Source of the DNA: Pseudoalteromonas sp. MM1
GTDB lineage: Bacteria; Pseudomonadota; Gammaproteobacteria; Enterobacterales; Alteromonadaceae
Direction: 5' to 3'
Length of the DNA: 64,000 bases
NCBI RefSeq assembly: GCF_030296835.1
Contig: NZ_AP027922.1
Span: 620,001 to 684,000, forward strand
In this document: piece by piece, positions 1 through 8,784 of the stretch
Layout of the letters: each line of letters opens with the position of its first letter
Numbering within the stretch: position 1 is the first letter of the stretch
Translations under genes and position numbers: made by a program
The notes under the pieces: model-generated
Told to the model about the DNA's origin: nothing
What the model saw: the letters and a program-made list of their open reading frames with translations, nothing else
The model's database searches: none

Positions 1-3000
1 ATGGCCGTTTTAAGCCTACATTTGCACCTGGCCAGCTTACTTCCAGCCCCATAGTAAAAATACACGACAGTGCCTACTTTGCCATTGGTCGCAAAAAACA
101 GCCAAATTCGTCCGACTATATAATTTTAATATACGATTTAGAAGCCATGTCTAGCTGGCTTAAAAAGGTAGCTCCAAGCGAGGGTGAGTATGTGTTTATG
201 AACCAATCGCATCAGGTGATAGCCAGCTCTGTTAAGCAGTTAAACGAAGCAACAGCCTTAAAAGATTATTGGCCTGAATTAACTCATGACGATAAAAAAA
301 TAAACTTAGCGAATAACACAGATGCACAGTTTTTTATGCAAGCCATGGGGAACTTGCCTATTCATGCGGCGTTTTATGAACCGCAAATAAATATGATCAC
401 GCCAATTAGGTATGAGGTATTTTTGGAATTTGTGTTTTTAACGTTATTTTTAAGCTTAATGTTTGCCGTATTTTTTTGGTTAAGCCAACGTATTTTTGTG
501 AGACCAATGACCCATTTAATGCAGTATTTTGAGCAAAATGATGGCCCTAATGAAACACTTTCAAGTTACCCGATCCCATTAAATTGGCAGCCTTGGTTTT
601 CTCGCGTTAAATATGTTTTTGATAAAAATGCGCAGTTAGTTGAGTCATTACAAGAGGCTAATAAAGAACTCGATGAGCAGCTACAGCTACAATCACAAAA
701 GCTAAAACGCAGCTACGAAGCAAAAGAGCGACACTTAGCGCTATTAAATACGATGCTAAATAGTGTGCCTGATCTGATTTATTTTAAAAATATTGATGGC
801 TCTTTTTTAGGGTGTAACAAAGCATTTGAAGCCTATGTAGGCAAAGAACAAGCAACCCTAGTCGGCAAGCGTATTGAAGACTTAGACAGTGACGATTTAC
901 AGTTAAGCCTGCTTGAAAAACAAGTGCTGCAAACCAAAAGTAGTATTGAACAACGCATAGATAGCACCGATAAATCGTATCAATTAACCATTGCCCCATT
1001 TTATAACGAGCACCAGCATTTATTAGGTACTATGGGGATTGGAAGAGACATTACTGAGCAGCAGCAAACCCTATCGGCGTTAAAATCGTCAGAATCTAAA
1101 TTTAGAAGCGCGATAGAGTTTGCAGCAAACAGTGTGTTGCTACTCTCGCTTGAGCATACCATATTGCAAGTTAACAAAGCGGCTCGTAAGTTATTTTCAC
1201 AGCAAGATATTTTAACTGGTGAACCGCTTAAAAAGCTGTTTGATGAGGCGCAGTGGCAAGAAATAAAAAAAACGCTTTGTCACTTACTAGATGATAAAAA
1301 ACGGGTTTATCATTTAACGCTCTCACAAGGAAAATTAACAAGTTGGCTACAGCTGAGTGTGTCGCTGGTGTGGGATGAAAACCGAGACCCTTCTTACTAT
1401 GTTATTCATATTCAAGATGTGAGCGCGCTCACTAAAGCAAAGCATGACGCAGAGCGTGCAACAATAGCTAAAAGCCGCTTTATTGCTAATTTAAGTCATG
1501 AGATCCGCACGCCGCTTAACGCAGTACTCGGTTTGTTAGACATGATAGTAGAGCAAGGCTTAACAAATAAGCAGCTGCAACAAACAAAGCAGGCTAAAAA
1601 CGCAGCGCAAAGCTTATTGCTAATGCTAAACAGAATGCTTGACTTTGCTCGCGTAGAAAGTGCGCAAGCACAAATAAAACCGGTGCCTTTTTGTTTAGTT
1701 GAACTGATTGATATTTGCGAGAGCTTAACGGCGCCGTTATGCCAAAACAAAGGATTAAGCTTTAATATTGAAATAGACCCTTTAATTAACCCTGTGATTA
1801 TTGGTGATTCAATACGATTGCAACAAATACTAGGTAACTTACTTACCAATGCCGTTAAGTTTACTAATAAAGGCAGTATTACCTTAAAAATGGTGCTTGA
1901 TGAAAATGACGTTTTAGATCAGCAACGTATTTGTTTTCACGTGATCGACACAGGGGTAGGTATTGCCAAAGCTGACCAACGACGACTATTTGATGCGTTT
2001 ACTCAAGGGGACGAATCCTCTACGCGTATTCATCAAGGGGTCGGGCTTGGACTTGCTATAGTTAAACATGGTGTCGCCTTAATGGGGGGCGAAATTGCCA
2101 TTAATAGCGACAAAGGCCGTGGATGTGAGTTTTACTTTACTCTAGCGCTTGCGGTAGATACGGCTAAGAGTAGTGTATTTATTCCTAGTACGTTAGCCAT
2201 TGTGAGCGAAGACACTGTACAGCTAAACGAAGTCGTTAATGCTTACTCACAAGTGGCAGCTATTGACTTAGAAGAGGCGCTACGCTACCCAATAAAGCTT
2301 GCTGATGCAAAGCAACTGATTATTGATGAAACCACATTGAACGATTTATTAAGTGTTGAATCTATACACGAAACACTCAGTGCCAGCTCATTCCCTGTAG
2401 TGGTAATTAATCATGAGCACACTTTAGCATTGCCTTGTACTACGCAAATTAACGTACAGCATATTAAAGCAACGGCCTTGGCGCAGCGATTAATTAGTTT
2501 AAATGCTAATGTCGATGATAAGCACTCTAAAGCTGCTGAAAATAATGGAGAAGTAAAAAAAGATATATCGGGTCTACTTATTATGGCGGTTGATGATAAC
2601 CCGCTCAATTTAGACATTATTAGCAGTGTACTAAAGCAAGCCCATGTTAATGTAATAACAGTCACTAATGCCCCAGATGCAATAGAGCTGCTACAAATAT
2701 TAAAGCCAGATCTAATATTGATGGACGTGCAAATGCCGCATATTGATGGGTGCCAAGCAACGCAATTGATTCGCCAACAGTTTGACGCGCGCCAACTGCC
2801 TATTTTTGCTTTAACAGCACATTGTGAACCTGCAGATGTTGAGCGCTCACTTAATAGCGGCATGAACAAGCATTTAACCAAACCTGTGGTTGCAGCTGTA
2901 CTATTAGATGCAATTAGAGACGTAGACTTTATAAAACCTAAGTTTTATGACCAAAACTTTGCGCTCACCCAGTTTAATTTTGATGAAAATTTACTAGCAA

Positions 3001-3278
3001 CTATGGTTGGAAAGTTTGCTAAGTTGTGTGAAACCCAGTTAGAACAAATTGAAGAAAATACCCAGCGAGATGAAGTGGTACGCTTAGTGCATAGTATTAA
3101 AGGCGTGGCGGGTAATTTAGGTTTTATCAGGCTTTCACTGTGTGCAAAACAATGTGAAACGCACCTTAAAACTACTAACGAGCCGCTTCAACAAACTTTA
3201 AAAGAACTAATCATACAACTAAAACAAGTGATTATTTTTATAGAAACCTTAGGGGGACGGGATGCCGAAAAGAGCTAA
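1..3278 (+). CDS. Hybrid sensor histidine kinase with REC and HPt domains (5' end outside window)
   Basis: The frame is open from base 3 with no stop, so the gene begins upstream; the Met codon at 147 is internal. Counting from that Met: end of a periplasmic sensor region, one transmembrane helix at about 91-112, two PAS domains (about 200-305 and 318-430), HisKA with phospho-acceptor His451 in SHEIRTPLN, an HATPase domain with N box NLLTNAVKF, G1 DTGVGIA and G2 GVGLGLA, a receiver domain with Asp860 (LMDVQMP), and a C-terminal HPt domain with His982 (VHSIKGVAG). All phosphorelay residues are present, so this is an unorthodox membrane kinase able to run His-Asp-His transfer. It overlaps the downstream REC-GGDEF gene by 17 bp, which makes that protein its likely output. 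The signal sensed is unknown. Confidence 0.93.
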   Translation, partial: GRFKPTFAPGQLTSSPIVKIHDSAYFAIGRKKQPNSSDYIILIYDLEAMSSWLKKVAPSEGEYVFMNQSHQVIASSVKQLNEATALKDYWPELTHDDKKINLANNTDAQFFMQAMGNLPIHAAFYEPQINMITPIRYEVFLEFVFLTLFLSLMFAVFFWLSQRIFVRPMTHLMQYFEQNDGPNETLSSYPIPLNWQPWFSRVKYVFDKNAQLVESLQEANKELDEQLQLQSQKLKRSYEAKERHLALLNTMLNSVPDLIYFKNIDGSFLGCNKAFEAYVGKEQATLVGKRIEDLDSDDLQLSLLEKQVLQTKSSIEQRIDSTDKSYQLTIAPFYNEHQHLLGTMGIGRDITEQQQTLSALKSSESKFRSAIEFAANSVLLLSLEHTILQVNKAARKLFSQQDILTGEPLKKLFDEAQWQEIKKTLCHLLDDKKRVYHLTLSQGKLTSWLQLSVSLVWDENRDPSYYVIHIQDVSALTKAKHDAERATIAKSRFIANLSHEIRTPLNAVLGLLDMIVEQGLTNKQLQQTKQAKNAAQSLLLMLNRMLDFARVESAQAQIKPVPFCLVELIDICESLTAPLCQNKGLSFNIEIDPLINPVIIGDSIRLQQILGNLLTNAVKFTNKGSITLKMVLDENDVLDQQRICFHVIDTGVGIAKADQRRLFDAFTQGDESSTRIHQGVGLGLAIVKHGVALMGGEIAINSDKGRGCEFYFTLALAVDTAKSSVFIPSTLAIVSEDTVQLNEVVNAYSQVAAIDLEEALRYPIKLADAKQLIIDETTLNDLLSVESIHETLSASSFPVVVINHEHTLALPCTTQINVQHIKATALAQRLISLNANVDDKHSKAAENNGEVKKDISGLLIMAVDDNPLNLDIISSVLKQAHVNVITVTNAPDAIELLQILKPDLILMDVQMPHIDGCQATQLIRQQFDARQLPIFALTAHCEPADVERSLNSGMNKHLTKPVVAAVLLDAIRDVDFIKPKFYDQNFALTQFNFDENLLATMVGKFAKLCETQLEQIEENTQRDEVVRLVHSIKGVAGNLGFIRLSLCAKQCETHLKTTNEPLQQTLKELIIQLKQVIIFIETLGGRDAEKS

Positions 3279-4167
3279 AATACTGATTGTAGATGATGAT
3301 CCCCTTAACCGGCTGGTGCTTGAAAAAACGCTGGGTACGGAGCATGACGTATATTTAGTTGAAAGCGGCGAAAAAGCACTCACCTTTATTAAATCTAACC
3401 AAGTAGATTTAATTATTTTAGATGTGGTGATGCCAGGCATTGATGGCTACGAAGTGCTTGTGCAACTTAAAGAAAACCCTATTACGCAGTCTATTCCTAT
3501 TGTGTTTATATCGGCTAATAATAGCCATACTGATGAAGCAAAAGGCCTTGAGTTAGGCGCAATGGATTACATAACTAAACCCTTTAATGCTTCCATAGTA
3601 AAAGTGAGAGTGCGCAACCAATTACTGATCAAGCAAAAAAATGATTTGCTTGAAATGCTTGCCTCAATAGATGGTTTAACAGAGATACCCAACAGGCGTT
3701 ATTTAGATGAAAATCTCTCTCGTGAATGGCGTAGAAGTAAACGCAATGGCTCGTGTTTGTCGGTTTTATTAATGGATATAGACCACTTTAAGCGTTACAA
3801 CGATTGCTATGGCCACCGAGCAGGGGATGAATGTTTAAAGCAGGTTGCACAGGCGTTAGCAGCGCAATGTGAGCGTAGTACTGACTTTATTGCCCGCTAC
3901 GGAGGAGAAGAGTTTGCAGCGGTATTACCCGATGTTAATAAACAACAGGCATTAGCATTTGCACAAAAGCTAAGGCAAGCGGTAAACAACTTAAATATAG
4001 AGCACAAAGCTTCTTTAAATGCAGAACACATAACAATTAGTATTGGTATTGCTAGTATGGAAAATGGCAATGCAAGTGCTGAGCAGGCCTTACTTGAGCA
4101 AGCCGATTTAGGGCTGTATGCCGCAAAAGATGCTGGGCGCGATCAAGTGGTTGCGCTTAACTTATAG
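3262..4167 (+). CDS. Response regulator with diguanylate cyclase output (REC-GGDEF)
   Basis: A 301-residue soluble two-domain protein. The N-terminal receiver has the DDD acidic cluster, phospho-acceptor Asp54 (ILDVVMPG) and a conserved KPF lysine. The C-terminal GGDEF domain carries an intact GGEEF active site at 214-218, the metal-binding MDIDHFK segment, and an RSTD allosteric I-site (205-208) five residues before it. It should therefore make c-di-GMP and be product-inhibited, like WspR or PleD. Its start lies inside the last codons of the hybrid kinase gene, so the two are almost certainly co-transcribed and translationally coupled, with phosphotransfer from the kinase HPt domain controlling cyclase activity. 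Confidence 0.95.
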   Translation: MPKRAKILIVDDDPLNRLVLEKTLGTEHDVYLVESGEKALTFIKSNQVDLIILDVVMPGIDGYEVLVQLKENPITQSIPIVFISANNSHTDEAKGLELGAMDYITKPFNASIVKVRVRNQLLIKQKNDLLEMLASIDGLTEIPNRRYLDENLSREWRRSKRNGSCLSVLLMDIDHFKRYNDCYGHRAGDECLKQVAQALAAQCERSTDFIARYGGEEFAAVLPDVNKQQALAFAQKLRQAVNNLNIEHKASLNAEHITISIGIASMENGNASAEQALLEQADLGLYAAKDAGRDQVVALNL

Positions 4168-4255
4168 TGCGCTTTATTTACACTTAAGCGTTATTTTAAT
4201 CGGCCCCACACGGTTAACGCTATGACAGAGCGGGGCAATTTACGCTACTGAGCTA

Positions 4256-4636
4256 CTATTTAGTGATCATGCCCAGTGCGCTTTCACCAATACCCACCAA
4301 TTTATCGTTTTTAAATATTAATGGCGTACATTCATCTTTTGTTGTTTTGCCATCAGAGTGAATACTGTGAGTCATGTAAAACAGTACCTGGTAAACATCA
4401 TCGTCTTTTTTTAATAGTTCGGTAAAGCTCGGCGTTTTTAGTTGTGCTAAAACAGATTGATAGCTGCTATCCATTGTTAAATCTGCAATCGCTTCGCGGT
4501 TTTTTTTATGCTGATGTTGCCAGCTTGATGAGTCGTTACCTGCCCAATGCGTTTCTGCTTCGCCATCTGATACGGCAATAACACAACCGGTTAAAAATGG
4601 AGTGATAAGTGCAGCAGCTAAAAGTGATTTTTTCAT
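4256..4636 (-). CDS. DUF3192-like small lipoprotein
   Basis: A 126-residue protein. I chose the ATG at 4636 because an AAGGA ribosome-binding site precedes it and the peptide then begins with a classic lipoprotein signal: MKK, a hydrophobic stretch, then LTGC with lipidated Cys18. A longer reading from 4687 would run into the neighbouring repeat element. The mature part (NREAIADL... GIGESALG) resembles DUF3192, a family of small envelope lipoproteins of unknown function in Vibrio, Shewanella and Pseudoalteromonas. It stands alone, convergent to the diguanylate cyclase gene. The function is unknown, and the family assignment is from memory of the pattern. Confidence 0.8.
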   Translation of the reverse strand: MKKSLLAAALITPFLTGCVIAVSDGEAETHWAGNDSSSWQHQHKKNREAIADLTMDSSYQSVLAQLKTPSFTELLKKDDDVYQVLFYMTHSIHSDGKTTKDECTPLIFKNDKLVGIGESALGMITK

Positions 4637-4659
4637 TGTTAAATCCTTGATGAGTTTTA

Positions 4660-4868
4660 ATACCAATCCGCAATAATACTTAATCATTTTTAGGAGCTAA
4701 ACGTGTTGCTATCTGCGTTAAAAAATTCTCATTTACGACTGCATGGATGCAGAAGGTAGAGCAATGCAGGAGCAATTGCCGAGAACAACTAAATAGCGAA
4801 TTTTTTGCCTAGCTATCAACACGTTTACCTGTCCTCAAAATAGATCACTTCATTAAGTGGATTGGTAT
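4660..4868. repeat. 209-bp imperfect palindromic element (MITE-like or REP-like)
   Basis: The element has 10-bp terminal inverted repeats, ATACCAATCC at 4660-4669 and its complement at 4859-4868. The arms remain complementary inward through the AGGAGCTAAACGTGTTG-type segment and the AAAAAATTC segments, so most of the element is a long imperfect hairpin around an unpaired centre near 4745-4790. It has no transposase. Related sequence occurs at 59038-59125 and as a half copy at 58038-58085. A short non-autonomous mobile element or REP-type hairpin fits best. Confidence 0.8.
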
Positions 4869-5054
4869 AATTTAATTATTTACTCATTAAAGGCAAGTAA
4901 TAGGCCAATATAACAAAACTATAAAATTCAAACAGTTAAGTTTGTATGGCTATTTTTAAATGATGAATTATAAAAATCATTAGTAAAAACAGCCACTTTT
5001 TAGTTTTTTTAACGATTAGGCTAATCTTGGTTAATTTAGAATAGCCAAAATACG
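4869..5054. other. Intergenic stretch with no recognisable feature
   Basis: AT-rich spacer between the palindromic repeat and the 3' end of the dehydrogenase gene. I see no open frame with a ribosome-binding site, and no strong terminator. Confidence 0.5.
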
Positions 5055-5999
5055 TTACACCAAGCGGTTACGAGATTCACTATTAGTAAAGGCTGCTATA
5101 TTTAAGCTCACCTCATTAATTAAGCGTACGATTGACTCTGTGCTGGCCCATGCAATGTGTGGTGTAAGAAGCAAGTTTTCGCCTGTGTAATTTGCCAGTG
5201 GGTTAGTCTGCTCTGCCGGCTCTTTTGTTAGTACATCAACGCCTGCTCCAGCAATTAAATTTTGTTCAAGAGCTGTTACTAGGTCAGCCTCGTTTATAAT
5301 GCCACCGCGGGCGGTATTAATAATAATACTGCTAGGTTTCATCATTTTTAGCTCATCTAACGAAATTAAATCACGAGTTTCATCAGTAAGCGGGCAGTGC
5401 ACGCTAATTATATCAGCGGTTTTTAATACCTCTTCAAAAGGTGTACGGCCTTCTCTACAAGGGGCGCCTTTTCGCTCTGCAACCACTACATTTGCGCCAA
5501 ATGCTTGCGCGACTGCAGCCACACCATTACCTAGCGTACCACCACCTATAATGGCAAATGTTTTACCTTGTAAATCATTAAAGCTGTAATCTAATCTGCA
5601 AAACATGTCGCTTTTTTGCCAAGCGCCTTGCTGGCAGTCGCGCTGATAGCGATGTGTATTACCTAATAAATTAGTCACTAATGAAAATGTGTGTTGTACA
5701 ACCGAAGGGGTTGAGTAGCCTGCTACGTTGGTAACGGCAATGCCAAACTCTTGTGCAGCGTTTAAGTCAACATTATTGGTGCCTGTTGCGCTTACGCAAA
5801 TAAGCTTGAGAGTTTTAAGCTGGCTAATGGTGTCACGATTTAATACCACCTTATTGGTAATAAGCACATCAGCGCCTTGGCTGTGTTTTACAACTTGTTC
5901 TGGTGATGTGAGCTCATAGGTGGTTAGCTCACCTAATTCTTCAATACAGGTTAAAGATGTTTTAGCTAAAGTGGCGTTATCGAGAATAGTGATTTTCAT
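5055..5999 (-). CDS. D-2-hydroxyacid dehydrogenase, hydroxypyruvate reductase-like
   Basis: A 314-residue NAD(P)-dependent dehydrogenase of the D-isomer-specific 2-hydroxyacid family. It has the Rossmann glycine motif (IGGGTLGNGVA) and the three catalytic positions: Arg in NTARGG, Glu in the VDVLTKEP segment and His in TPHIAWAS. The overall pattern is closest to glycerate dehydrogenase/hydroxypyruvate reductase (HprA), which interconverts hydroxypyruvate and D-glycerate, but other 2-keto acids are possible. The ATG at 5999 is preferred because AGGA lies six bases upstream; the alternative at 6014 is a TTG. The gene is a single unit with no obvious operon partner. Confidence 0.88.
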   Translation of the reverse strand: MKITILDNATLAKTSLTCIEELGELTTYELTSPEQVVKHSQGADVLITNKVVLNRDTISQLKTLKLICVSATGTNNVDLNAAQEFGIAVTNVAGYSTPSVVQHTFSLVTNLLGNTHRYQRDCQQGAWQKSDMFCRLDYSFNDLQGKTFAIIGGGTLGNGVAAVAQAFGANVVVAERKGAPCREGRTPFEEVLKTADIISVHCPLTDETRDLISLDELKMMKPSSIIINTARGGIINEADLVTALEQNLIAGAGVDVLTKEPAEQTNPLANYTGENLLLTPHIAWASTESIVRLINEVSLNIAAFTNSESRNRLV

Positions 6000-6362
6000 C
6001 GTGTGTCCTATCAATATACGTACAATAAAATTGCGAGAGGAGCTAAGGTACTACGAAAAAATCCCTTTGTTAATGCTATTACTACCAAATGATTAGTGCA
6101 AAAAGTCAGATTGCTGATAAAAGTTTAAATTGGCTGGTCTGCCCACTCAAATATAAATAACATGATATTTTAGCGGGCTATATCTTTGGGGCCTGTTTAT
6201 TTTTTGAGATTGAACTCACTTTCCTCTGAAAGGTCAACAAGCTTTATTAACGTTGATAAAACTAAAAAACAATGCACCAACCCCTTTTTGCGTGGTCATA
6301 GACTAAAGTGGTTCGCAAATAAGCATAACCAAATGGCTATTTCTTATTTAAGAGTGGCTGAG
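6000..6362. other. Intergenic region without a supported gene
   Basis: It separates the dehydrogenase start from the acyltransferase promoter region. It contains only a 60-codon frame (6186-6368, TTG start, no ribosome-binding site) that I do not believe is coding. A small RNA ending at the downstream hairpin (6383-6410) is possible but unproven. Confidence 0.4.
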
Positions 6363-6369
6363 TTATAAT
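6341..6369 (+). promoter_or_regulatory. Candidate promoter for the 6429 acyltransferase gene
   Basis: A perfect TATAAT hexamer at 6364-6369 has a weak -35 candidate (TTCTTA, 6341-6346) 17 bp upstream. Transcription would start near 6376, just before a terminator-like hairpin. This is inference from sequence only. Confidence 0.35.
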
Positions 6370-6382
6370 CAAAATTATATAT

Positions 6383-6410
6383 AAACGGTACGTTTTGCGT
6401 GCCGTTTTTT
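6383..6410 (+). terminator. Rho-independent-terminator-like hairpin in a leader position
   Basis: A nine-pair stem (AACGGTACG at 6384-6392 with CGTGCCGTT at 6398-6406, one G-T wobble) with a 5-base loop is followed by T residues to 6410. No convincing plus-strand gene precedes it, and the acyltransferase ATG follows 19 bases later. It could end a small RNA or act as an attenuator or leader hairpin. Confidence 0.6.
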
Positions 6411-6428
6411 AACATTGTAGATGCAGTA

Positions 6429-7568
6429 ATGAGTGAATTAGAAGATAAATACGCAGACATAAGACCTTACAACGACGATGAAGTTGCGGCTTCGCTAGCA
6501 CGCTTAATTAACGATAATGCGTTTATAGATGTAATAGCAAAGTACAACTTACCGCGCTTTATATCGGCTATGCCTTTTATAGCTCGCGCAGTGGTGAGAA
6601 GCCAGCTACGAAAAAAATGGGGTAAATTTACAAGCGTTGAAGATGTACAAAATGAAGTGGCTGAGTATTTAGATAAACTTATAAAACGCACTACCTCAAA
6701 AGTTAGCTTTTCGGGATTAGATAAACTTGATCCACAGCAGGCGTATTTATTTATATCTAACCACCGCGACATAGTACTAGACCCCGCACTTGTTAATTGG
6801 GGGTTGTATCAACATAAAATGAAGACGGTGCGTATAGCAATTGGTGATAATTTATTGCAAATACCCTATATAACCGAGCTGATGCGTTTAAATAAAAGCT
6901 TTATCGTTAAGCGTTCAGCCAAAGCACCTAAAGAGATGCTTAAAGCACTTACGCAGTTGTCATCGTATATTTATGACTCGCTAACAGCAGGAAATTCTAT
7001 TTGGATTGCGCAAAAAGAGGGGCGTGCAAAAGACGGTTTTGATCAAACAGATCCGGCGCTTTTAAAAATGCTGCAACTAAACGGACGAAAACAAAAGAAA
7101 GAGTTTGGCGAGTACATAAAAGAGTTAAAAATTGTCCCTGTGTCTATTTCTTACCAGTATGAGCCTTGTGCTATTTCTAAAGCCAAAGAGCTTTACCATA
7201 AGCAACAGCACGGTGAGTACGTTAAATCAGCAGGCGAAGACATAGCAAGTATTGTTGAGGGATTTAGCTCTGCTAAAGGGCACGTACACTTAGCTTTTGG
7301 AGAGCCGGTTGAAAGCGGCTGTGATGATGCTGATGAGTTGGCGCAAACAATTGATAAGCACATTGTTGAGTCTTTTTACTTACACCCAGGTAATTACATT
7401 GCCGGTGGTTGTAAGCAAGCAGTAATAGATGAGCCCGATACCGCCACCTTTGAGCAGCGTTTAGCCTTGGTGCCAGATGAGCTAAAGCCACTTGTTTTAG
7501 CCATGTATGCAAAGCCATTTCAACGCAAAGCTGAAATCACAAACAAAGCATGCGAGGAAAGCCATTAG
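6429..7568 (+). CDS. 1-acyl-sn-glycerol-3-phosphate acyltransferase-like (PlsC superfamily)
   Basis: A 379-residue protein of the glycerolipid acyltransferase superfamily. The acceptor motif is NHRDIVLD, with His112 and Asp118 five residues apart (PlsC itself has HX4D; Asp114 also lies close). The later EGRAKDG segment corresponds to the EGTRS phosphate-binding block. It is longer than PlsC and lacks clear membrane helices, so it is probably an accessory glycerophospholipid acyltransferase acting at the membrane surface; the true substrate is unknown. I use ATG 6429: the upstream in-frame GTG at 6399 lies inside a terminator stem. A second, canonical plsC is present at 46.1 kb. Transcription ends at the hairpin at 7585. 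Confidence 0.85.
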   Translation: MSELEDKYADIRPYNDDEVAASLARLINDNAFIDVIAKYNLPRFISAMPFIARAVVRSQLRKKWGKFTSVEDVQNEVAEYLDKLIKRTTSKVSFSGLDKLDPQQAYLFISNHRDIVLDPALVNWGLYQHKMKTVRIAIGDNLLQIPYITELMRLNKSFIVKRSAKAPKEMLKALTQLSSYIYDSLTAGNSIWIAQKEGRAKDGFDQTDPALLKMLQLNGRKQKKEFGEYIKELKIVPVSISYQYEPCAISKAKELYHKQQHGEYVKSAGEDIASIVEGFSSAKGHVHLAFGEPVESGCDDADELAQTIDKHIVESFYLHPGNYIAGGCKQAVIDEPDTATFEQRLALVPDELKPLVLAMYAKPFQRKAEITNKACEESH

Positions 7569-7584
7569 GCAGCTCCCTTGGTGT

Positions 7585-7614
7585 AAAAAGCAGCGTAAAC
7601 GCTGCTTTTTTTTT
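7585..7614 (+). terminator. Rho-independent terminator of the acyltransferase gene
   Basis: An 11-bp perfect stem (AAAAAGCAGCG with its complement) and a TAAA loop are followed by a run of nine T residues, 16 bases after the stop codon. Confidence 0.92.
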
Positions 7615-7668
7615 GTGCATAAATAACGCTATACTCATACTAAGCAATTAATCTATTTAGGGGGCGCA

Positions 7669-7914
7669 ATGCAACAAATTGAAATATTTGATATTCCAAG
7701 CCCCTGTAAAAGTATTTGCCAAGTAAATAACCGAGGCTATTGCAAAGGCTGTTACCGAAGCCGAGATGAGCGCTTTAATTGGAATGCGTTAAGTAATGCG
7801 CAAAAAAAGAAAGTACTTAGCTTGTGCCAACAACGTTACAAGCGGTATTTACAAAAGCGCCAAGCAGCGCAATCACAAGGGACTTTAGATAAACAGCAAG
7901 GCTTTGAATTTTAA
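7669..7914 (+). CDS. DUF1289 small cysteine-rich protein
   Basis: An 81-residue protein matching the DUF1289 pattern: PSPCKSIC, then YCKGCYRS, then a W and a conserved basic helix. The four cysteines (C..C..C..C) suggest a bound metal or Fe-S cluster, and the family is often annotated as a predicted Fe-S protein. The start has an AGGGGG ribosome-binding site. The gene is convergent with the binding-protein gene at 7930 and is probably transcribed alone. The biochemical role is unknown. Confidence 0.88.
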   Translation: MQQIEIFDIPSPCKSICQVNNRGYCKGCYRSRDERFNWNALSNAQKKKVLSLCQQRYKRYLQKRQAAQSQGTLDKQQGFEF

Positions 7915-7929
7915 ACCTTGTTGTACTTG

Positions 7930-8628
7930 TTAGGGTTTTAAATTGTATTTTGCGCGCAATGCGCGGCTAGTGCCGTTATCGTGTAGTTTATTCAAAGTAT
8001 CCAATAGTTTACTTACCAAAGCTGCGTGCTTTTTATGTACATAGTGATAGAGTGAAAACGTACTTAGCAGCTGGGTTTGCATACACGTCTCTGGTAGAGA
8101 AAAGTTATCGGCTTTAAGCACAAAGTCAAGCATAATTGCACCATCAACTTTATGCTGGGCTAGTAGGTTAAGTTGGGTTGTAATATTTTTTACCTCAATA
8201 ATATTGCCGCTAAACTTATGCTCGTTTAAGTAATGGTGTTGAACCGGGTAACCTGACAAAACAGCAACATTGTTGAGTTTATCAAGCGTAGTAGGTTGGC
8301 AGTTTTTAAACAGTAAAAGCTTATAGTCAAACAGAGGGTAGTTAATTCTGATCAGGTTTTTATTGTTCGCTTCTATGCTTATATCGCGCCCAAGTTGCCC
8401 ATCTAACACTCCGTTATTAGCCGCTAATAGCGCATTTTGGCGATTAAAATCAATTATGTGTACTTCATAATTAAGTTCTTTATAGGCCAACGTGAGTAAA
8501 GCGAGCGCATAGCTTGCTTGAGCTGAGTCGGCAGGGCGGTTAAATATAACGCTATTGTGATTGGCGAGTGCAATTTTACTAAAAAATAAAACGACTAATA
8601 AAAACAAAGCATTGAGCTGTATCTGCAA
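7930..8628 (-). CDS. Periplasmic substrate-binding-protein-like protein (SBP_bac_3 type)
   Basis: A 232-residue protein with a signal peptide (hydrophobic residues 5-22 ending in IALA) followed by the fold of family-3 extracellular solute-binding proteins: ALLTLAYKELNYEVHIID near the start, a DGQLGRDI segment, and a late section with a KVDGAIMLD hinge. It has no ABC permease or ATPase beside it. Such orphan proteins in Alteromonadales are common and may serve as sensors or scavengers rather than transport partners. The ligand is not predictable from this reading. Confidence 0.8.
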   Translation of the reverse strand: MQIQLNALFLLVVLFFSKIALANHNSVIFNRPADSAQASYALALLTLAYKELNYEVHIIDFNRQNALLAANNGVLDGQLGRDISIEANNKNLIRINYPLFDYKLLLFKNCQPTTLDKLNNVAVLSGYPVQHHYLNEHKFSGNIIEVKNITTQLNLLAQHKVDGAIMLDFVLKADNFSLPETCMQTQLLSTFSLYHYVHKKHAALVSKLLDTLNKLHDNGTSRALRAKYNLKP

Positions 8629-8784
8629 GGTTACTTCCGTTTAAAATGGGGATAGTGAAAATGAACGCAGCGAATAATAACAAAATAGTCTGGTTTTTGC
8701 CCATATTTGTTGCTTTTTAAACAGTAAATGGGTTCGAATATACGTATAATAAATGCGGATAACTAACCGTACTTAGGAGTGGTT

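Noticed and set aside
2411..2881. 156-codon minus-strand open frame inside the hybrid kinase gene
   Set aside because: It is antisense to the receiver domain of the kinase, which has clear conserved motifs. The reverse frame has no recognisable protein pattern.
4637..4687. N-terminal extension of the DUF3192 lipoprotein
   Set aside because: It would place residues before the lipoprotein signal and run into the palindromic repeat.
6186..6368. 60-codon plus-strand frame ending 15 bp before the 6383 hairpin
   Set aside because: TTG start without ribosome-binding site and a sequence with no family-like pattern. The proximity to the hairpin is noted in the findings, but coding is not supported.
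6399..6428. GTG start extending the acyltransferase by ten residues
   Set aside because: The codon lies in the 3' arm of a stable terminator-like stem, and no ribosome-binding site is present.
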